NCBI GenBank assembly: GCA_030745815.1
Contig: JASLNX010000150.1
Location: forward strand, 1 to 6,706
Length of the DNA stretch: 6,706 nucleotides
Direction of reading: 5' to 3'
Source of the DNA: an archaeon
Lineage (GTDB): Archaea; Iainarchaeota; Iainarchaeia; Iainarchaeales; GCA-2688035
Shown here: piece after piece, positions 4,557 to 6,706 of the stretch
How the letters are laid out: every line of letters starts with the position of its first letter
Numbering within the stretch: position 1 is the first letter of the stretch
The notes under the pieces: model-generated
The model's input: only the letters and a program-made list of their open reading frames with translations
Databases searched by the model: none
Told to the model about the DNA's origin: nothing
Program-made: the position numbers and the translations under genes

Positions 4557-4655
4557 CATAAATACTTTGACCAGCATAAGCTTAAAAAGCAAACTAACAG
4601 TGAATTTTTGGCAAATTTTTGGAAAAAGTTACTGTTTTTCTTTACTGCAGGCAAC

Positions 4656-5582
4656 TCATTTCAATTCAGCAAGCGCTTGCTCTAACTCTTCCTCTGTTCC
4701 AGCTTTTTGAACAAGTTCAATTACCTGCTGCTTTTTTACTTTTGTAAGAAACCTAATTACCTGAGTTTTCTTTCGCCCAAACTTGTCCATTCCAAACTCT
4801 TCAAACAATTTCAAATAATTAAACATTGCATTAATTGGCTTTATTGCCAGGTGCCCTTGAAGATCTGCAAAAATTCCAGGGTTTCCAATTGCCCCTCTTC
4901 CAATCATTACTGCTGCAGCTCCTGTTTTTTCCAGCGTAATTTTAACGTCTTTTCTTGAGCGAATGTTTCCGTTTGCAATAACCGGGATTGAAACAGCTTT
5001 TGTAATTCTCTTAATTGAAACAAAGTCAACCGGCCCAGAATACTTTTGCTTAACTGTTCTTCCGTGAACTGTAATGCAGTCAACTCCTGCCTTTTCCAGG
5101 GCCTTGCAAACCCTAATTGAATTCAGTACGTTTGGATTAAGCCTTACTTTTACAGTAACAGGCTTTCCCGCCTCCTTTATTGCCTTAACAAGTTCGCATG
5201 CGCGCGTCTCCCTTCGAAGAAGAGCTGCTCCTGCCCCTTGCCTTAAAACTCGTCCATCAGGGCAACCCATGTTTAAATCAAAGAAGTCAAATTTTTCAGT
5301 TCCAGCAAGCTTTTTTGCAGCCGCTTCCATTGACTCAACTCTTGCTCCAAAAAGCTGCAGACCAAGCGGTTGGTCGTCTGGATGAGACTCTGCCAGCCTA
5401 AAAGCAGATTTATTGTTTCTTGCAACAGCCTCCGCATTAATCATTTCAGTATAGCAAAGGCTTGCTCCCTGCTTTCTGCACAGCAGTCTAAACGGCAAAT
5501 CGGAAATTGCCGCCATTGGTGCTAGAACCAGGCGGTTGTTCATTTTCAAGTCTGCAATTGAGAAACCTTTTTCCGTTTTCAT
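4656..5582 (-). CDS. tRNA-dihydrouridine synthase (Dus family)
   Basis: A 308-residue FMN-dependent TIM-barrel enzyme that reduces specific uridines in the tRNA D-loop to dihydrouridine using NADPH. Visible family motifs in order: LAPMA (20-24), LQLFGA (75-80), the catalytic NMGCP with Cys97, GAGAALLRR (106-114), KVRL (145-148), HGRT (163-166), VIANGNI (181-187) and the phosphate-binding GRGAIGNP (209-216). The C-terminal 80 residues form the helical tRNA-binding region, and the length is usual for the family. Which uridine it modifies cannot be told. I start at ATG 5582, not the TTG at 5636: the extra 18 residues are not domain-like, and a T/A-rich box at 5601-5613 sits 19-31 bases before this ATG as in a leaderless promoter. 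It is divergent from the MATE gene (95 bases). Confidence 0.93.
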   Translation of the reverse strand: MKTEKGFSIADLKMNNRLVLAPMAAISDLPFRLLCRKQGASLCYTEMINAEAVARNNKSAFRLAESHPDDQPLGLQLFGARVESMEAAAKKLAGTEKFDFFDLNMGCPDGRVLRQGAGAALLRRETRACELVKAIKEAGKPVTVKVRLNPNVLNSIRVCKALEKAGVDCITVHGRTVKQKYSGPVDFVSIKRITKAVSIPVIANGNIRSRKDVKITLEKTGAAAVMIGRGAIGNPGIFADLQGHLAIKPINAMFNYLKLFEEFGMDKFGRKKTQVIRFLTKVKKQQVIELVQKAGTEEELEQALAELK

Positions 5583-5600
5583 AAGGAAATTGGGAAGGGG

Positions 5601-5613
5601 AATTAAATTAAAA
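5601..5613 (-). promoter_or_regulatory. TATA-like box of the dihydrouridine synthase gene
   Basis: TTTTAATTTAATT on the minus strand, 19-31 bases before ATG 5582, with no Shine-Dalgarno between. It favours the internal ATG over the upstream TTG at 5636, which would lie upstream of this box. Confidence 0.6.
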
Positions 5614-5648
5614 GAAACTGATTGGGCTGTGGGCAAGAATTAATTTTG

Positions 5649-5656
5649 TTAAAAAG
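5649..5656 (+). promoter_or_regulatory. TATA-like box of the MATE gene
   Basis: TTAAAAAG, 22-29 bases before ATG 5678. A second candidate, AATTAATTTT at 5638-5647, lies 31-40 bases upstream and has the GCAAG lead-in seen at other boxes here; using it would give a leader of about ten bases. A pyrimidine run (TTTCTTTTTTC) precedes the ATG. Confidence 0.5.
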
Positions 5657-5677
5657 GATTTCCCACTTTCTTTTTTC

Positions 5678-6706
5678 ATGCACAAAGATTTTACTGAAGG
5701 AAGCGTTGGAAGAAAGCTTGTTTTCTTTGCCTTGCCAATTGTTCTTGGCATGATGCTTCATACTGCCTACAATATTATTGACACGATTTTTGTTGGAATG
5801 CTTGGGCCGCTTGAACTAGCAGCTGCGTCCCTTGCCTTTCCGGTTGTCTTTGTTTTTATTGCAATTGCAAGTGGTCTTGGGGTTGGAGCAAATGCTTTAA
5901 TTGCTCAGGCTCTTGGTGAAAAAAATGCTCATAGTGCAAACAATTTTGCAGAGCACGCGATAATTTTGGGAATGGTTTTGGGGGTTACAATTGCTGCTCT
6001 TGGAATTGTTTTTTCTCCGCAAATTTTTACTTTTATGGGAGCAGACGAACAAGTTCTTCCCCTTGCAATTGAGTACTCTAATTTGATTTTTATTGGAATG
6101 ATTTTCATGTTTGCGTGGTTCATTTCCGACTCAATTCTAAAGGCTCAGGGAAACAGCAAAACCCCAATGAAGTACTTGGGAATTTCGGTTGTTTTAAACA
6201 TTATTCTTGACCCGATTTTAATTTTTGGGTTTGGACCAATTCCTGCAATGGGTCTTAAGGGAGCTGCTCTTGCAACTGTTTTTGCAAGAGTTCTTGCGGC
6301 TTTCCTTAATTTTTCATACATTTACACATCAAAATCTGTTATTTCACTTTCTTTAAAGGAGTTTAAGCCAAGGCCTGCGTGCGTTAAACGAATGATTGTT
6401 GTTGGGCTGCCTGCTTCGGCTTCCCAAACCCTTACCGCTCTAGGCTTTATGCTGTTAATGTCTCTTGTTGGGGCATTTGGAAGCTTTGCAATTGCTGCCT
6501 ACGGTGTTGGAATGCGCTTAGCGTCTGTTGCAATAATGCCAATGGTTGGTCTTTCTTCAGCAGTAACAAGTTTTGTTGGCCAAAACGTTGGCGCAAAAAA
6601 TTTTGAGCGAGCAAAACGGGCTTCACTTATTGCCACAAGAATTTCGTTTGTAATCTCGGTTGCAATTGTTTCGCTGTTCTTTATTTTTCCAGAGCAAATT
6701 ATGATG
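5678..6706 (+). CDS. MATE-family multidrug efflux transporter, N-terminal 343 codons (runs off the right edge)
   Basis: An open frame from ATG 5678 to the window end without a stop. The product opens MHKDFTEGSVGRKLVFFALP and has about nine hydrophobic segments, roughly three quarters of the usual 450 residues and twelve helices. MATE signatures are clear: helix 1 YNIIDTIFVG with Asp35, matching the conserved ion-coupling Asp of the N-lobe; GLGVGANALIAQALGEKN in the loop after helix 2; and NIILDPILIFGFG with GLKGAALATV in the middle. The protein would sit in the cytoplasmic membrane and export cationic or aromatic compounds by proton or sodium antiport. The second internal repeat begins near residue 240 (MIVVGLPASASQTL) and is cut off. 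The start is preceded by a TATA-like box and no Shine-Dalgarno. Subfamily (NorM- or DinF-like) is not decided. Confidence 0.92.
   Translation, partial: MHKDFTEGSVGRKLVFFALPIVLGMMLHTAYNIIDTIFVGMLGPLELAAASLAFPVVFVFIAIASGLGVGANALIAQALGEKNAHSANNFAEHAIILGMVLGVTIAALGIVFSPQIFTFMGADEQVLPLAIEYSNLIFIGMIFMFAWFISDSILKAQGNSKTPMKYLGISVVLNIILDPILIFGFGPIPAMGLKGAALATVFARVLAAFLNFSYIYTSKSVISLSLKEFKPRPACVKRMIVVGLPASASQTLTALGFMLLMSLVGAFGSFAIAAYGVGMRLASVAIMPMVGLSSAVTSFVGQNVGAKNFERAKRASLIATRISFVISVAIVSLFFIFPEQIMM

Noticed and set aside
5074..5401. Plus-strand frames opposite the dihydrouridine synthase gene
   Set aside because: Both lie antisense to the Dus catalytic region; their products have no motif or plausible promoter.
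5583..5636. TTG start for the dihydrouridine synthase, adding 18 residues
   Set aside because: It lies upstream of the apparent TATA box, and the extra residues do not resemble the family N-terminus.
5929..6123. Minus-strand frame inside the MATE gene
   Set aside because: Antisense to a coding region with strong MATE signatures, and it has no promoter-like sequence of its own.
1..6706. CRISPR array, tRNA or rRNA gene, insertion sequence, toxin-antitoxin or defence island
   Set aside because: No spaced repeat series, cloverleaf, transposase motif or paired small-toxin genes were seen. The GIY-YIG protein looks like the ordinary stand-alone UPF0213 type, not a homing or defence nuclease.

Overview
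The window (6,706 bases, AT-rich by eye) looks like a compact archaeal chromosome segment, probably from a small-genome DPANN-type lineage. The archaeal call rests on promoter layout, not on a marker gene. Most start codons have no Shine-Dalgarno sequence but do have an AT-rich TATA-like box about 22-33 bases upstream, the arrangement expected of leaderless archaeal transcripts. The lineage within Archaea is a guess.

Minus strand, from the right: a tRNA-dihydrouridine synthase-like flavoenzyme (4656-5582); a 50-residue CxxC-x17-CxxC zinc-ribbon protein (4360-4512); an unrecognised basic protein with a faint GNAT-like C-terminus (3672-4247); a small GIY-YIG protein (3361-3615); a two-gene membrane pair overlapping by four bases (2911-3270 and 2735-2914); a single-domain cupin (2396-2689); a family 2 glycosyltransferase with a very basic tail (1392-2324); a HAD phosphatase-like protein (218-787); and the first 31 codons of an unknown gene that leaves the left edge (1-95). 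Plus strand: a four-helix membrane protein (842-1342), divergent from the HAD gene, and the first 343 codons of a MATE transporter (5678-6706), divergent from the dihydrouridine synthase gene.

Most genes seem to be transcribed alone from their own leaderless promoters, so adjacency says little about shared function. The best operon candidate is the membrane pair, with the cupin possibly following 45 bases on. tRNA modification, efflux, sugar transfer and phosphatase functions are all represented, and I see no single pathway joining them. There is no CRISPR array, tRNA, rRNA, insertion sequence or recognisable defence system, and no intergenic gap exceeds 150 bases.

The most informative signals are regulatory. 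A near-repeated bipartite promoter (AATTAAATT, then TAATTAYT close to the ATG) moves several start codons inward. One TATA box appears to serve two divergent genes. One copy of the bipartite promoter precedes only a six-codon ORF. The edge gene, unlike the rest, has a strong Shine-Dalgarno and a leader with a tandem repeat. I found no convincing undescribed multi-gene system.
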